Source: Henckelia pumila (taxonomy: Eukaryota > Streptophyta > Magnoliopsida > Lamiales > Gesneriaceae). Taken from it: DNA of 64,000 bases. Within the stretch, counting starts at the first letter, position 1; every line of letters begins with the position of its first letter. The DNA lies in assembly GCF_033568475.1 (NCBI RefSeq), contig NW_027331831.1, positions 12,338,001 to 12,402,000 of the forward strand, written 5' to 3'. The translations under genes were made by a program, and so were the position numbers. Shown piece after piece: positions 22,281 to 34,056 of this stretch. The notes beneath the pieces are model-generated. The model was not told the origin of the DNA, made no database searches, and was given only the letters and a program-made list of their open reading frames with translations.

Positions 22281-25200
22281 ATGCCTCCCCAACCAGCACC
22301 GAGAGTTAGACAGACATTGGCAGTGAATGAACCAGAACAGACAAATGCTGCACAGGTCCCAGTGACAGCAGCTGAACATGGACAAAGTAGTACTTATGTT
22401 GATCTGTTTGGTGATGTCAATCCGATGGAGGAGCTTTTGAAACGATTTCAGTCCTTCAAACCACCAACACTACAAGGGACTGAGAACTCTGTTGACTGTG
22501 AGAACTGGCTGGAGGATATAGAGCAGTTATTTGAGTCACTTGATTATGCGGATGAACGACGAGTGAGATTGGTAATCCATCAACTACATGGCCTTGCGAA
22601 GAATTGGTGGGTAGCGACAAAGAAAGCATTTGAAAACCGAGGTACTGTTATTACTTGGGTTGTATTTAAAACTGCTTTCTATCAGCGTTTCTTTCCTGTG
22701 TCTTATCGAAAGGACAAGGGAGCGGAATTTGCAAGTTTGCAACATGACCAAATGAATATCGAAGATTATGTTGCAAAATTTACGAGTTTGATGATGTTTG
22801 CTCCACATGTTGCTGCCAGTGACGAAGCTCAAGCCGATCAATTTATAAATGGCTTGAAACCTGACGTGTTTACTCTTGTAAATTCGGGAATACCAAGTAC
22901 CTTTGCTGATGCTCTGAATCATGCAAAGGGTGCAGAAGCAGGAATATTGAAACAAAGAGGAGCTCAGTTTGTTCCCCAACCTATGAAGCAACCACAAAAA
23001 CAGCCACAGATTCCACAGCCACCTCGATTTGAAGCTGGAGGTAGTAGCAGTGGAAAGAAAAGTTTCTTCAAGGGTAAGAGCAAACAGTTCAAGAGATCAG
23101 GTGGTAGTAGCTCTTCTAGTTCAGGTAGTTCCCGACAGTCTAGAGCTGGACAGAGGTCAGATGTTTATTGCACCAAGTGTGGTGGTCGACATACCAATGA
23201 ACAATGCCGAGGTGTATTTGGAAGTTGTCATATTTGCAACAAGATGGGACACTTTGCGAGAGTCTGTCCATAACGAGGCTCTGAAGGTGCTCAGGGTACT
23301 GGATCGTCTAGACCAGTAGCTCAGACTGATAGACAAGTAACTTCAGTACACTCTTTCCAACCACAGACTGCAGCACAGAGTAGAGGAGGAGGTCAGACGG
23401 TGAATCAACCTTCGAGGCAACAAGCACGAGTGTTTGCATTGACAGAGGAGCAAGCACAAGCGGCACCGGACGATGTGATTGCAGGTAACTGTTCTCTTTA
23501 TGGTTATCCTGCCTATGTCTTATTTGATACTGGTGCGTCACATACCTTCGTTTCTGAACAATTTGTTACATTGTATTCATTGCCTGTTGAGTCATTAACT
23601 ATTGTAGTGTCTATATCTTCACCGTTGGGAAAATTTATAGTATCAGTGAAGTCTGTTAGAAACTGTGTACTACAGTACGAAGATAATTAAGTTGAGCTTG
23701 ACTGTATCGTTCTTGGTTTGTTTGATTTTGACTGTATAATTGGTATTGATATGTTAACCAAGTACAGAGCAACAGTTGACTGTTTTCAGAAGATAGTGAG
23801 GTTCAGACCAGTGATGGCTGACGAATGGAAATTTTATGGTAAGGGTACTAGATCTAAAATTCCTTTGATATCTGTTATTGCTATGACTGATTTGTTACAG
23901 AAGGGAGCAGAGGGACTTCTGATCTATGCAGTTGATGTACTGAAGACTAGTCCGAAATTGATTGATCTGCCAGTGGTAAATGAGTTTGCCGATGTATTCC
24001 CTGACGAGATTCGGGGATTGCCACCATTCAGAGAGGTAGACTTTGGTATTGAATTGATGCCAGGTACACAGCCGATATCGAAAGCACCGTATCGAATGGC
24101 ACCGATTGAACTGAAAGAACTGAAAGACCAACTCGAAGATTTGTTGGCTAAGGGATATATTAGACCGAGTGTTTCCCCATGGGGTTCTCCAGTATTATTT
24201 GTTAGAAAGAAGGACGGATCGATGAGATTATGTATTGACTACCGGCAATTGAACAAAGCAACGGTAAAGAATCGTTATCCTTTACCTCGTATCGATGATT
24301 TATTTGATCAATTGCAGGGATCGTTGATATATTCAAAGATTGATCTACGATCTGGTTATCATCAATTGAGGGTTAGAGACGAGGACATTCCTAAGACTAC
24401 ATTTAGAACCAGGTATGGCCATTATGAATTCATAGTCATGCCTTTTGGTCTAACGAATGCACCAGCAGTTTTTATAGGATTGATGAATAGAGTATTTCAA
24501 AGATATTTAGATGACTTTGTGATTATCTTTATCGATGATATTTTTATGTACTTTAAGAATCTGTGTGAACATGCTGATCATCTCCGAATTGTACTGAGAA
24601 CATTAAGAGAAGAGAAATTGTATGCCAAGTTATCCAAATGTGAATTTTGGTTGCAGAGAGTTGTTTTTCTTGGTCATATAATTTCAGGAGATGGCATTTC
24701 AGTTGATCCAAGTAAGGTTGAAGCTGTGATTAGTTGGCAGAGACCGACATCTGTGCCAGAAATTCGAAGTTTTATGGGCTTAGCTGGTTATTATCGTCGA
24801 TTCATTCGAGATTTTTCATCGATAGCGAAGCCTATTACACAGCTTACACAGAAGAATGCACCATTTATTTCGTCTGAGGCGTGTGAAAGGAGTTTTATCG
24901 AACTAAAGAAGAGATTGACTACAGCGCCGATTTTGAAAATCCCTACAGGTACTGGTGATTTTGTTGAATATTCTGATGCTTCTCACCAGGGTTTGGAATG
25001 TATTTTAATGCAGAAAGGACATGTTGTAGCTTATGCTTCTAGACAACTGAAACCACATGAAGTCAGGTATCCGATTCATGATCTTGAATTGGCTGCAATC
25101 GTCTTTGCATTGAAGATCTGGAGACATTACTTATACGGCGAGAAGTTTGAAATATTTTCTGATCACAAAAGTCTGAAGTATCTGTTCTCACAATCCAAAT

Positions 25201-26861
25201 TGAATATGAGACAACGACGATGGCTTGATTTATTGAAGGATTTTGATTGTGAAATCAGATACTATCCAGGGAAATCTAATGCAGCAGCGGATGCCCTGAG
25301 TAGAAAGGTGTGTGCTCTATCCTTGTCTACGGTAGGTGTATCTAATTTGATTGATGATTGTTGTATTTCTGGGTATGTATTTGAGACAGATAGAAGACCG
25401 ATGAGAGTATATGCAATCAGTGCTGAGCCAGAATTGCTGATTCGTATCAAAGAAGCGCAGAAAGCCGATCAGAATGTACAAAAATCAATTGAAATGATCC
25501 GATCAGGACATCAGTCTGAGTACAAGGTTAGTGACGATGATATCTTGTATGTGAATAACCGAATAGTTGTTCCCAAAATTGCAGACTTGAGACATAATAT
25601 TTTGAAAGAAGCCCATTGTAGTCGCTTCAGTGTTCACCCTGGAGGCAGAAAAATGTACAACGACTTGAAGAATCATTACTGGTGAAAACAAATGAAGTCT
25701 GACGTGACTGAATTTGTATCCAAATGTTTGAATTGCCAACAAGTGAAGGCTGAAAGAAAGAAACCAGGTGGCTTATTACAGAGTTTATCGATTCCTGAAT
25801 GAAAATGGGACCACATTTCCATGGACTTTGTAACGAAGTTTCCACGATCATCTCAAGGGTGCGATGCTATTTGGGTGATCATCGACAGATTGAAAAAATC
25901 TGCGTGATTTATTCCTTACCGAATGACTTATCGTCATGATCAAATGGCAGATCTCTATATTCGAGAATTGGTAAGATTACACGGTGTGCCAAAGTCAATA
26001 GTTTCTGACCGAGATCCGAGATTCACTTCGCACTTTTGGCATAGCCTACAGGAAGCTCTAGGTACGCGCTTACATTTGAGTACTGCTTACCATCCTCAAA
26101 CTGACGGTCAATCTGAACGAACTATTCAGACGCTTGAGGATATGCTGAGAGCTGTAATACTTGACTTTGGTATTACATGGCAAGATTCTATACCACTCGT
26201 GGAATTTTTTTATAACAATAGTTATCAGACGAGTATCGAGATGACTCAATTTGAAGCGTTATATGGGAAAAAATGCCGATTGCCACTGTATTGGGATGAT
26301 CTTTCTGAGGTACCTGAATTAGGGCCAGATTTGATGAGACAGATGACGGAGAAAGTGAAGCTGATACAGCAGAGAATGAGAACAGCGCAGCATAGACAAA
26401 CCAGATATGTGAATATACGACGACGACCATTATCTTTTGATCAGGGAGATAGAGTGTTTCTGAAGATTTCACCGTTCAGGGGCACAGTCCGATTTGGCAA
26501 ACGAGGAAAGTTATCTCCACGATATATTGGGCCGTACGAGATTCTCGAGAAGATAGGCAATCTTGCTTATCGACTCGCTCTTCCTATGTCTTTATCTGGA
26601 ATACATGATGTCTTTCATGTATCGATGTTAAGGAAGTATATATCTGATGCATCTCATGTGATTCGATCTGATGAAGCTGAGTTGGATGACACTCTTAGCT
26701 ACTTCGAGCAACCTATTCAGATTCTTGATAGGAAGACAAAGCAACTCCGAACGAAGACCATTCCATTGGTGAAGATTCAATGGAGTAGGCACGGAGTTGA
26801 AGAAGCAACGTGGGAAGTTGAAGATGACATGAGACAGAGATTTTCTTATCTATTCCACTGA
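22281..26861 (+). pseudogene. Gypsy gag-pol polyprotein, one frame with five nonsense codons
   Basis: One frame throughout, ATG at 22281. Gag capsid (ENWLEDIEQLFESLDY, WWVATKKAF, YQRFFPVSYR, about 22500-22710) and a Q/P-rich then S-rich stretch come first. Two Cys-rich blocks follow: CTKCGGRHTNEQC at about 23170 and the CHICNKMGHFARVC knuckle at about 23227. Next are protease LFDTGASHTFVS (about 23520), RT with [20 protein letters not shown] (about 24226) and FIDDIFMY (about 24528), RNase H ([35 protein letters not shown]), integrase zinc finger (H-x-H...CLNCQQVK, 25614-25742), core (VSDRDPRFTSHFW, TAYHPQTDGQSERTIQTLE) and a chromodomain-like tail (VKIQWSRHGVEEATWEVEDDM). In-frame stops: TAA 23271, TAA 23688, TGA 25683, TGA 25800, TGA 25905; no frameshifts. 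Confidence 0.93.
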
Positions 26862-26960
26862 TGTGAGTTCTTATTCAGTTTTTTGTTATTCTTTATTCTT
26901 ATGAGTATACAGACTGCATATCTATACTGCTTATGAATTCGAGGACGAACTCGTGTCTTA

Positions 26961-26972
26961 GTGGGGGAGAAA
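26961..26972 (+). other. Polypurine tract of the gypsy element
   Basis: gtgggggagaaa directly precedes the 3' LTR; the same motif precedes the LTR of the minus-strand gypsy at 60033-60045. Confidence 0.85.
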
Positions 26973-29031
26973 TGTAAGGCCCGGGATTAATTAATATTAA
27001 TCCGAATTTATTTAATTTTAATCCGAATATATTTAATTTGAGAATACTTAGACTTTTGATTTAAATTCTAATATTCTTAAATTATTTTGGATTGAAATTG
27101 AATTAAAAAGATGGCCGAAGACTGAATTGTAATTTTTGAAGACTTGAGGGACCAAAGTGCAAATATAATCAAATTTATCAGATTATATTGATTATTCAGC
27201 ATGTGCACGTGTATAACATATATCAAATTCAGAATTTGAGAGCAGAAGCCGAGATCTTTTCTTTTCCTTTGGATTTTTGATTTTCAAATTGCCGTAACTT
27301 TTGATTCGATTTCGAAAGTGTTCTGGAATCCTTGTGACGAGGGCTTCGATTTCGTGTAAGTTTCTAATTATTTTGGCATGTTTTGAGGGTTGAAAGTTGG
27401 CAGAGATCAGTTGTTTACATCTTGAGCATGTTCTTGAGCTTTTATGCGATTGGATATTGACATTGAATCGAAGATTGATTGTTGAATGAACTGATTATGA
27501 GTTTCAGCATGTAGTTCGATATATATATAGCCTCTGAACTGTTGGTTATTGTTGTTATACTGTTGATGAGTTGTGTATGAAGTTAGAAATGGTTTCGGTA
27601 TTTTGTCGGTTACCGATTTTCAATCGCTACACCGTTGAATCGAGTTTTTAGACTGTTTTGATAGCCTCTACCTGAGCTGAAGTCTTTATCTAGATGTTAT
27701 GAATGTTATAGAATTTTTATTCTTCAGTTTCAATTGAGTTGGAAGGCTAGTGATACAAGACGCCGAGTTGAATCGAATAAGAAGAAGTTGAGGATTGAAA
27801 TGAGATTGATTGACGATATATTGATGGTTTTGATTCGTTTCTGATATAATAAGCTTGAATGAAGTTTGATATGAATATTTTGATTGTTATATTTCAGATT
27901 GAAGAATTCAGAACCGAGATATTCGAAGGTATAATGACGACATCGAGAGTCAGAGCTTTTGAAACTCAAGATCGATTCTTCTTGAGTTGTCCCGCTAAAA
28001 ACCACATACGTGTTTATGTTTTGATTTGATTTTGATGTTGTCGATCCATCCCAGAAAGTGGATCTTTGAATTTGAGTCGATATGATGCTATAATGAATTG
28101 ATTCTATGCCAAGGTTGCTGTTAACCTTATTTTCTAGCCCAGAATGGCTACGATAGATGGATATTCATATCAAGATCGGTTACGAATCTTGATGGCAATG
28201 AAGATATATGAATCAATTCTCGATCGATCAATAGAAGCGTTAATTACTCTATTTGTTGAGTCGAGTTTAAATAGAGTCGTTTATGATTTATTTAAAGATT
28301 TCTATATGTTGGTTATACTGAGATTGTTTTCTCACCGGAGTTTATCCGGCTGTTGTCTTGTTTCGTATGTGTGCATGACAACAGATGGGGCAGAAGCTGG
28401 TCATCGACGTCATTGACAACTGGGAGAGAGAGTCTAGCAAGTGAGGACTCGGGTTGTAGATGAAGTCTTGAGATCTAGAAGCATCAAACCTTAGAACTTG
28501 TTGGTTTTGGAATGCATGTATGAAACTTGAGATAGTTTATGTCGTCTATCGTTATTTAGTGATTTCTTTGATGTAACAAATGCATGTATATATGCTTGAG
28601 AGGTTGTTTATGTTTATGTGCTTGATCTGTAACTAATAAATCATGTTTTGAGTTGATCTTGCATGAATTATGGGATTGAAATTCAGCTTTGGCAGCAAAA
28701 CAATTATGGAGATTTTCTGGGCAGAGCGGCCGCTCAATCGGCAAGATTTGACCGATCGAGCGAGGCCTTAAAATGCAAAAGAGAGAATTGTAATTTTTGA
28801 GCGAGCTCGATCGGTAGGATTTGAGCGATCGAGCGAGACCAAAATATACTCAGACCCGAGAAGAGAGATTTTCTTCTCGCTCGATCGGTAGGATTTAACC
28901 GATCGAGCGAGGTGCAGGTTCTAAAAAAATATTTTTTTTATTTGGTTTGAGTATTTATTTTAATACTTGATTAATTGTGTTATTAATCATTATTTGCCCT
29001 AAGATGAGATTAGCAACCTGAGGTCACCACA
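26973..29031 (+). repeat. 3' LTR of the complete gypsy element
   Basis: 2059 bp copy of 19864-21930. It contains an open stretch 28144-28416 (90 codons) whose 5' LTR counterpart has a TAA after about 46 codons, and the hairpin array at 28732-28912. Confidence 0.93.
28732..28912. promoter_or_regulatory. Hairpin array in the gypsy 3' LTR
   Basis: Three inverted repeats around CGATCG, matching those in the 5' LTR. Individual stems differ by one or two bases: cgctcaatcgg in the first left arm, and gagcgatcgagcg in place of gaccgatcgagcg in the second right arm. Confidence 0.75.
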
Positions 29032-29036
29032 ACTTC

Positions 29037-29744
29037 CGTTAGAGGTGAGGTGCTTAAAGAAGGATTTGGCTAATCCCACAAATAACCGTTTGACTAGGTT
29101 GAAACTCGGGCTATTGTTATCTCTATTTATGGTCTTTTAAACTCAGATTTTCATGAGAATTATGGTTTTATAATTCACACTAGCTCCAATATCCTAGCAC
29201 TTGAATGAAAATGCTCTGCCTTTACTAGATTGTTGCAGAGCCTACACTGTGATGGTGATTGTTTGATGATGCTAAGTGGCACCACAGACAAAGCCGTCGT
29301 CGTGTACGATGGTGAGGGCCATGAGCATGTCGTGACTCCGGGGTAACTTCATTCAGCATTCAGGTGGTGTGCAATAAGAACGAGCCCAGATTGATCGAAG
29401 TGATGAGGGTAAAATGGATCGTGCTGCCTCGGTTAGTCGAGTTTTGCAATATTAGATAATCCTTTTCTTACACATGGGTTGGTGTGGAACATAATGGCTG
29501 CAATTTTTCGGAAAGAAAAGCAGTTTCAGAAAGATTTGCTGCTCTGCTACCATGAAGAAGTACCTCTACTTTTCACTCTTTGTTAACTTTCATGGAAAGA
29601 GAGAAATATATACACGATACATAAACTAATTTACACCCTAAAATAACATATATATTATATACACTCACTGACTATTTACACTCCTATGCAATAGGAAATT
29701 TGATAAACAAGAATCGGGATACTAGTCTTGTGTATTTTCATTCC
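29037..29744. other. Region between the gypsy element and the SPL6-like gene
   Basis: No confident gene. A short plus-strand reading at 29224-29346 (MMLSGTTDKAVVVYDGEGHE...) looks more protein-like than its surroundings but I do not recognise it and it is closed by a TAA. The right part (about 29560-29744) is AT-rich and probably includes the 3' untranslated region of the SPL6-like gene. Confidence 0.5.
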
Positions 29745-31400
29745 TTAACAGGGAGGATTGACTCTCTGTAGATTTCCGTCCTCTTCGTGGCGCAACAAAG
29801 AAGCAGAAGATACGATTTCCAGCTTGACTTGGTCGGAATATTTCTGGTCTTCGACTCTTTGCAGATGTAATGACAATTGTACTAAATCAACAGTGCTCGC
29901 ACCTGCAGGAGCCGGATAATACTCGAGATTTTGAGTAGGCATATTTTGAGTAATTTCAGCACCAATAGAGGAGGTGATATCAGGAACTACAGGGAATGAT
30001 TCTTGAGCGACCCCATAAGATGATTTATCAACACTATGGTCGACGAGATTCGTGTGCTGCTGGAAAATCAGGGGGTAAGCCATTGATATGCCAGAAGAAT
30101 TGCTTAACAAGTTCTGTGATTGAGCTGACAGAAGAGAGAGAGCACTGCTGGAATTTGAGTCCGCAGATAACTCTTGAACTGAAAACGGGCCACCGGGAGA
30201 ATTTTCAGAAGGATATCGCAGATGGAGAAGAGATTTTGGAAGTGACAGACTGAATTTAGATGGCACTTCTATTCGTGGCATTTGACATAGTTCGTGTTCC
30301 AACTTGACGTTCCTGCTGCAGTTCATTAGCTCTGCACTTTGCTGACCAAAGAAACCACCATCAAATGTTTTCGGGGAAAGCACCGTTGAGTTCGAAAAAT
30401 CTGTCCCAGCAAACATGGAACCTGTAAAAAAGTTGATAGTGATAGTTACCCCAGGCAAAAAAGCATATCAGTCAATAGCATATGCCTATCAAACGGCTAC
30501 AGGTATAACGCAACTTACCCAGTTGAGGCTTTCGCCGGCGTTGATTGTGGCCTGCGAGGCGTTTACGACAACTACGCTTGCTTTTGTCGAACTCTGGCAA
30601 TAGGTGAAACCTGCAATGCTAATGTCATTTAATACTTTTAACTACAAAATATCTTATAACATAATTCTGCACCCCTGGACAATATTTTAGCTTTTCTAAA
30701 CAGAATTCACAAGCAACTACTCTGTATCTATCCTCGGAAATGATTTCCCAAGTTGCTGACTGATTCGGGGATTTAAAGTTAAGAAGCTGTACCTGCTGCA
30801 TTGCTGACAAAACCTTTGCTGGAGGCCATTCACAATAACTACAGCAGTCTTAGAATGAAGATCACATACTCTGTGCCTTTTGTGGTAATCCTTTGACAAA
30901 CTCAAATCCTTGTTGCAGCCAAGAACTTGGCAAACAGGAATGTGTGATTGCAAATTCGTTATCCGTCCTCGTTTTGCACGCACTAAAGGCTCCACAGCAT
31001 GTGGAACCGAGTTCTCTACACTACACCGTCTACTACTAGGCTCTCTAGGAACAGCCAACACATCGTGATTTTGAGCAGAACTTGAAAATCTTGTTCCAAA
31101 TTCCGCTATTGAGTTCGACGCTATAGCAGAAAAAGATGGCATGGATATACAAGAATTGTCTATTATGTCATATCTTAGATTTTCTATGCGTTGACCGCCG
31201 AGAACTGGTTTCCTCATCTTATTGGGAAAACCAGACTCCACAAACTCCATAATTTCAACTTCATCACAAGAGGGGACGGTATACGACTCTTTGTCCCATT
31301 CCTTCACACAATTTCTGTTCCTCAAAAAACCAACATCCAGTTCTATATCATCCGCACAAAGCACGCCCTTCCGTTCAAAAGTGTAGCTTAAAGAACCCAT
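29745..31400 (-). CDS. SPL6: SBP-box transcription factor, SPL6-like (three coding exons, miR156 target)
   Basis: Coding exons on the minus strand: 31400-30793 (608 bp, ATG at 31398-31400), 30610-30519 (92 bp) and 30421-29745 (677 bp), with GT-AG introns at 30792-30611 and 30518-30422. They join to 1377 bp, 458 residues. The SBP domain starts in exon 1 ([28 protein letters not shown], then [10 protein letters not shown]) and ends in exon 2 ([29 protein letters not shown]), giving two Cys/His zinc sites and the bipartite nuclear signal; the intron after QQCSR is the conserved SBP position. Exon 3 has [10 protein letters not shown], encoded by a miR156 site, and [16 protein letters not shown] near the C terminus, both features of SPL6. 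The factor should bind GTAC cores in the nucleus and act in the age pathway; SPL6 has also been linked to immunity in Arabidopsis. No breaks seen. Orthology is by recalled motifs. Confidence 0.93.
30126..30145 (-). promoter_or_regulatory. miR156/157 target site in SPL6-like exon 3
   Basis: The 20-nt mRNA-sense sequence on the minus strand is the canonical SPL miR156 site (gtgctctctctcttctgtca). The plus strand differs from mature miR156 only at one central-3' base, the mismatch usual in SPL targets. It encodes ALSLLS, so the transcript should be cut or repressed by miR156 in juvenile tissue. Confidence 0.95.
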
Positions 31401-32110
31401 CTCAGGACAAAACTAGAATTCTTAAACTATGTAACGATGTTATCTAACACATTAATCATTCATTCTTAGCACGGATACAGGTCCAATTCTGAGCTTTGAC
31501 CTGGAAGCCGAACCTTAATTTCTGACTGCAAATTAAAAAACATAAAAAATGAAACATCCATTGACCTTAAACAAGACATCAGCATTAGAGGAGATTAGGA
31601 AAATCACCGAATCGCTCGCTCCAGAAATAATAATACACCAATGAACGTCCCAAAACAAGGGTAAAAGAATCTTTACCAAGAAAATTCAAGAAACAACCTA
31701 ATCCCAAGATCGAATTGTACACAGTAAACCTAGCAGGGGCAAACTCCAAAAACAACAAACAGCGAAACAGAAACACACCACCCATTTTAGCATAGGGTAA
31801 CATCTTCAAGCTACAAACATTTCCGACCAAATATTAGGGCTACCATATCCAACTAGAAGAGCAAAAGAATGAACAACAAGAATACCCACCTGGGGAAATT
31901 GATCGAGACAGACAAAGATTAAAACTTTAGCAATAAACACTGAATATAAGAAAAACCCACGAAAATTTTTCCCCAGAAGCGACAGTAGTTTGATGATTGA
32001 TTGTTCAGATTTTACATAAACGACAGAAAAAAAGAAAGAAAAGCAGAGTCTGCGCTTACCTCATGAACAGTAAGAGATATGTTTATATATATGTATAAAA
32101 GAAAAAGAAA
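31401..32110 (-). promoter_or_regulatory. 5' untranslated region with intron(s) and core promoter of the SPL6-like gene
   Basis: On the minus strand a TATA-like catatatataaac lies at about 32083-32095. A short leader ends at gag|gtaagcg (donor about 32058), and an acceptor-like tttgcag precedes tcagaaattaagg at about 31526, so a 5' UTR intron of about 530 bp is likely. A second acceptor/donor pair (ttccccag, cag|gtgggt, about 31885-31895) suggests a possible extra UTR exon. Exact transcript ends cannot be set from sequence alone. Confidence 0.5.
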
Positions 32111-33182
32111 GTAGTGGGATAAGGTAATGCACAGTGAAGTAGTTGCCTAATTGTATGTATAGTCGGTGCTTCATCTCCATTATTACCACTTGCCATTACA
32201 AAAAGGCAAAATTTAGAAATCTGATTCAAGTGGAAACAGTCGAAGCAAGCAAATTAGGTACGACGACTTATGTTATTGCCCCAACTTGTGTTTCGTTTGG
32301 TATCAGGATCCAAATTATTGATGTTACTCACAACTTTCGGTTTTGAGATTTAATTATAATAAATTTTATTATTAGAAATGATTTCTCTGTGTTGAATTCG
32401 ATACTAATATCATTATCTAATACAAATTTTCGACTCAGTCATTACATATATCTCATAAATAAACTTACACAAAAATTTTTATGACATCGTCTCATATTCC
32501 AAATAGTTAATTATGTGAGACGAGTTTTCTACTTGATTCGACTCATGAAAAAATATTGATTTTTATGTTAAACGTATTACTTTCACTCTATATGGATCAT
32601 GTCGATCCATCTCACGGATAAATATTCGTAAAATCGTATCACAAGAGACCTACTCATTTATTAATAACAAAAAAAATAAAGTTTTGTTCGGATCAAACTT
32701 TCAAAATTTTCAATTTTATTTTTATGTAATTCACAATTCTTTGAGTTGAGATTGAGTCGTGCGTTGAGCTAGATTATAATTGATTGTGGTCACATTTGTG
32801 CACAATGAAATAGCATTACAGATATTTATGAAAATGAAAGATTGGAAATTGATTTTTAACAATGATCACATGATGATCTTTGACTATCATATATTTACAT
32901 TTTATTATATTATTTATTATATATTGAATTTTTATTTTTAAATTTAAAATTGTAGTAAAAAAAAATCACACCCTGTTCACTTGTAAGTTACAACAAGATT
33001 TGTTCTACAAGCAGTTGAAGGCTTCAAGCTTCACGGAAATAGTTAGGTGTTAATTGAAGCACAGAAGGAACTCAAAGTATGCCATCAAGTCTTTGACATT
33101 TTATAGTACGTGGTTCAATTTTTTTTTTTATTTTTTATGGAGAGTATGGTTCAAGTTTTACAAATGAATAATAGTGAGATTA
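32111..33182. other. Upstream intergenic region of the SPL6-like gene
   Basis: AT-rich, no gene seen. 32480-32655 is a decayed copy of a dispersed repeat rich in tctcacggat / gagacc motifs. Confidence 0.6.
32480..32655. repeat. Dispersed MITE-like repeat with gagac/gtctc ends
   Basis: Contains catcgtctcat, tgtgagacga, ccatctcacggataaatattcgtaaaatcgta and cacaagagacctactc. Similar motifs recur at 48395-48430, 49826-49940 and 50765-50885. From memory, such repeats are common in Lamiales genomes; copies here are too decayed to fix the ends. Confidence 0.5.
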
Positions 33183-33191
33183 CAATTATTA

Positions 33192-33526
33192 AGAAAAACT
33201 GCAATTTTGGTCTTTTATGTTTGTCACTTTGCGATTTCGGTCCTTTATGTTTTCATATTTCATTTTTAGTCATGTATGTTTTGATTTTTGGTAATTTCAG
33301 TTTTTTTTATTCGAAAATGCTTACGTACACCATACACGTCAGCTTCAAATCAGCACTGAATTAGTGCCACATCAGCGCCACATAAAAAAAAGGACTAAAA
33401 TTGTCAAAAAAATAAAGATAGCGGACTAAAACTGAAATCTGAAAATATAGAGAACTGAAATTTGAAAATATAGAGGACCAAAATCGCAAAGTGACAAACA
33501 TACGGAACTAAAAAAGTAATTTTCTC
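33192..33526. mobile_element. Mutator-type MITE, 335 bp
   Basis: Long imperfect terminal inverted repeats: from about 33192 (agaaaaactgcaattttggtc, then tgtttgtcactttgcgatt) against the right end (aatcgcaaagtgacaaaca, then gtaattttctc). It is flanked by the perfect 9-bp duplication caattatta (33183-33191 and 33527-33535). Nine-base duplications with long inverted ends point to Mutator-like transposase. No coding capacity. Confidence 0.8.
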
Positions 33527-33560
33527 CAATTATTAATAATAGCTAATAAATTTTGAATAT

Positions 33561-34056
33561 TGTTGAATAAAAATGGGCAATGAAATTTGTATATAGGTTA
33601 GGCACACCAAAATTGATGCTTTCTTCCCACAAATGATGTAAATTGTTATCAAGAAATTAACCTTCCAGGATACAAAACCTATAATCACCAAAATTCGAAG
33701 TTTACACTCCCTCGAATTTTCAGAGCAAGAAAGCACACTTATTTTATCGAAGTATAACACGAAAAAAATATATATCAAACCAAAGCTTTGCTTCTCTGTT
33801 TTTTTTACGGTTTTATGTTAATTTTTCTTAGTTAGTCTTAATTTGCTTAATTATATAGTTTACTAATCAATGCCATGAAAAGACACGAAGACCTATTTGG
33901 AATGACTCAGCAAAAAGGTACCGCTTAAATTGAAAAGAAGCATCGTTCCATTTAAATTTGGAAACCAATTCTTTTGAATTTTAAATTTTAAACGGTTTGT
34001 TATTTATATTCTATATTATTTAATTATTATATGTAAATATATTAAAATATACAACA
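33561..34056 (-). repeat. 3' LTR of the outer copia element
   Basis: 496 bp, minus orientation, matching 47649-48160 (512 bp; the right copy has an extra tttaaaggtattaattcc block and an extra tta). Minus-strand ends are tgttgtatatt and tttattcaaca. A polypurine tract aagtgggggat (minus) abuts it at 34057-34067. No matching target duplication is seen (aatat left, atgat right). Confidence 0.88.

Larger units (their letters stand above)
19864..29031 (+). mobile_element. Complete Ty3/gypsy retrotransposon (chromovirus-like), 9168 bp
   Basis: The two LTRs (19864-21930 and 26973-29031) begin tgtaaggcccgg and end ccaca. They are flanked by the 5-bp target duplication acttc (19859-19863 and 29032-29036). 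A primer binding site tggtatcaaagc (21936-21947, tRNA-Met type) follows the 5' LTR, and a polypurine tract gtgggggagaaa (26961-26972) precedes the 3' LTR. The internal region carries a single gag-pol frame (22281-26861). LTRs look roughly 96-98% alike by eye, so it is moderately young. All structural parts are present but five nonsense codons inactivate the polyprotein. It landed just beyond the recognisable end of copia copy C. Confidence 0.95.
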
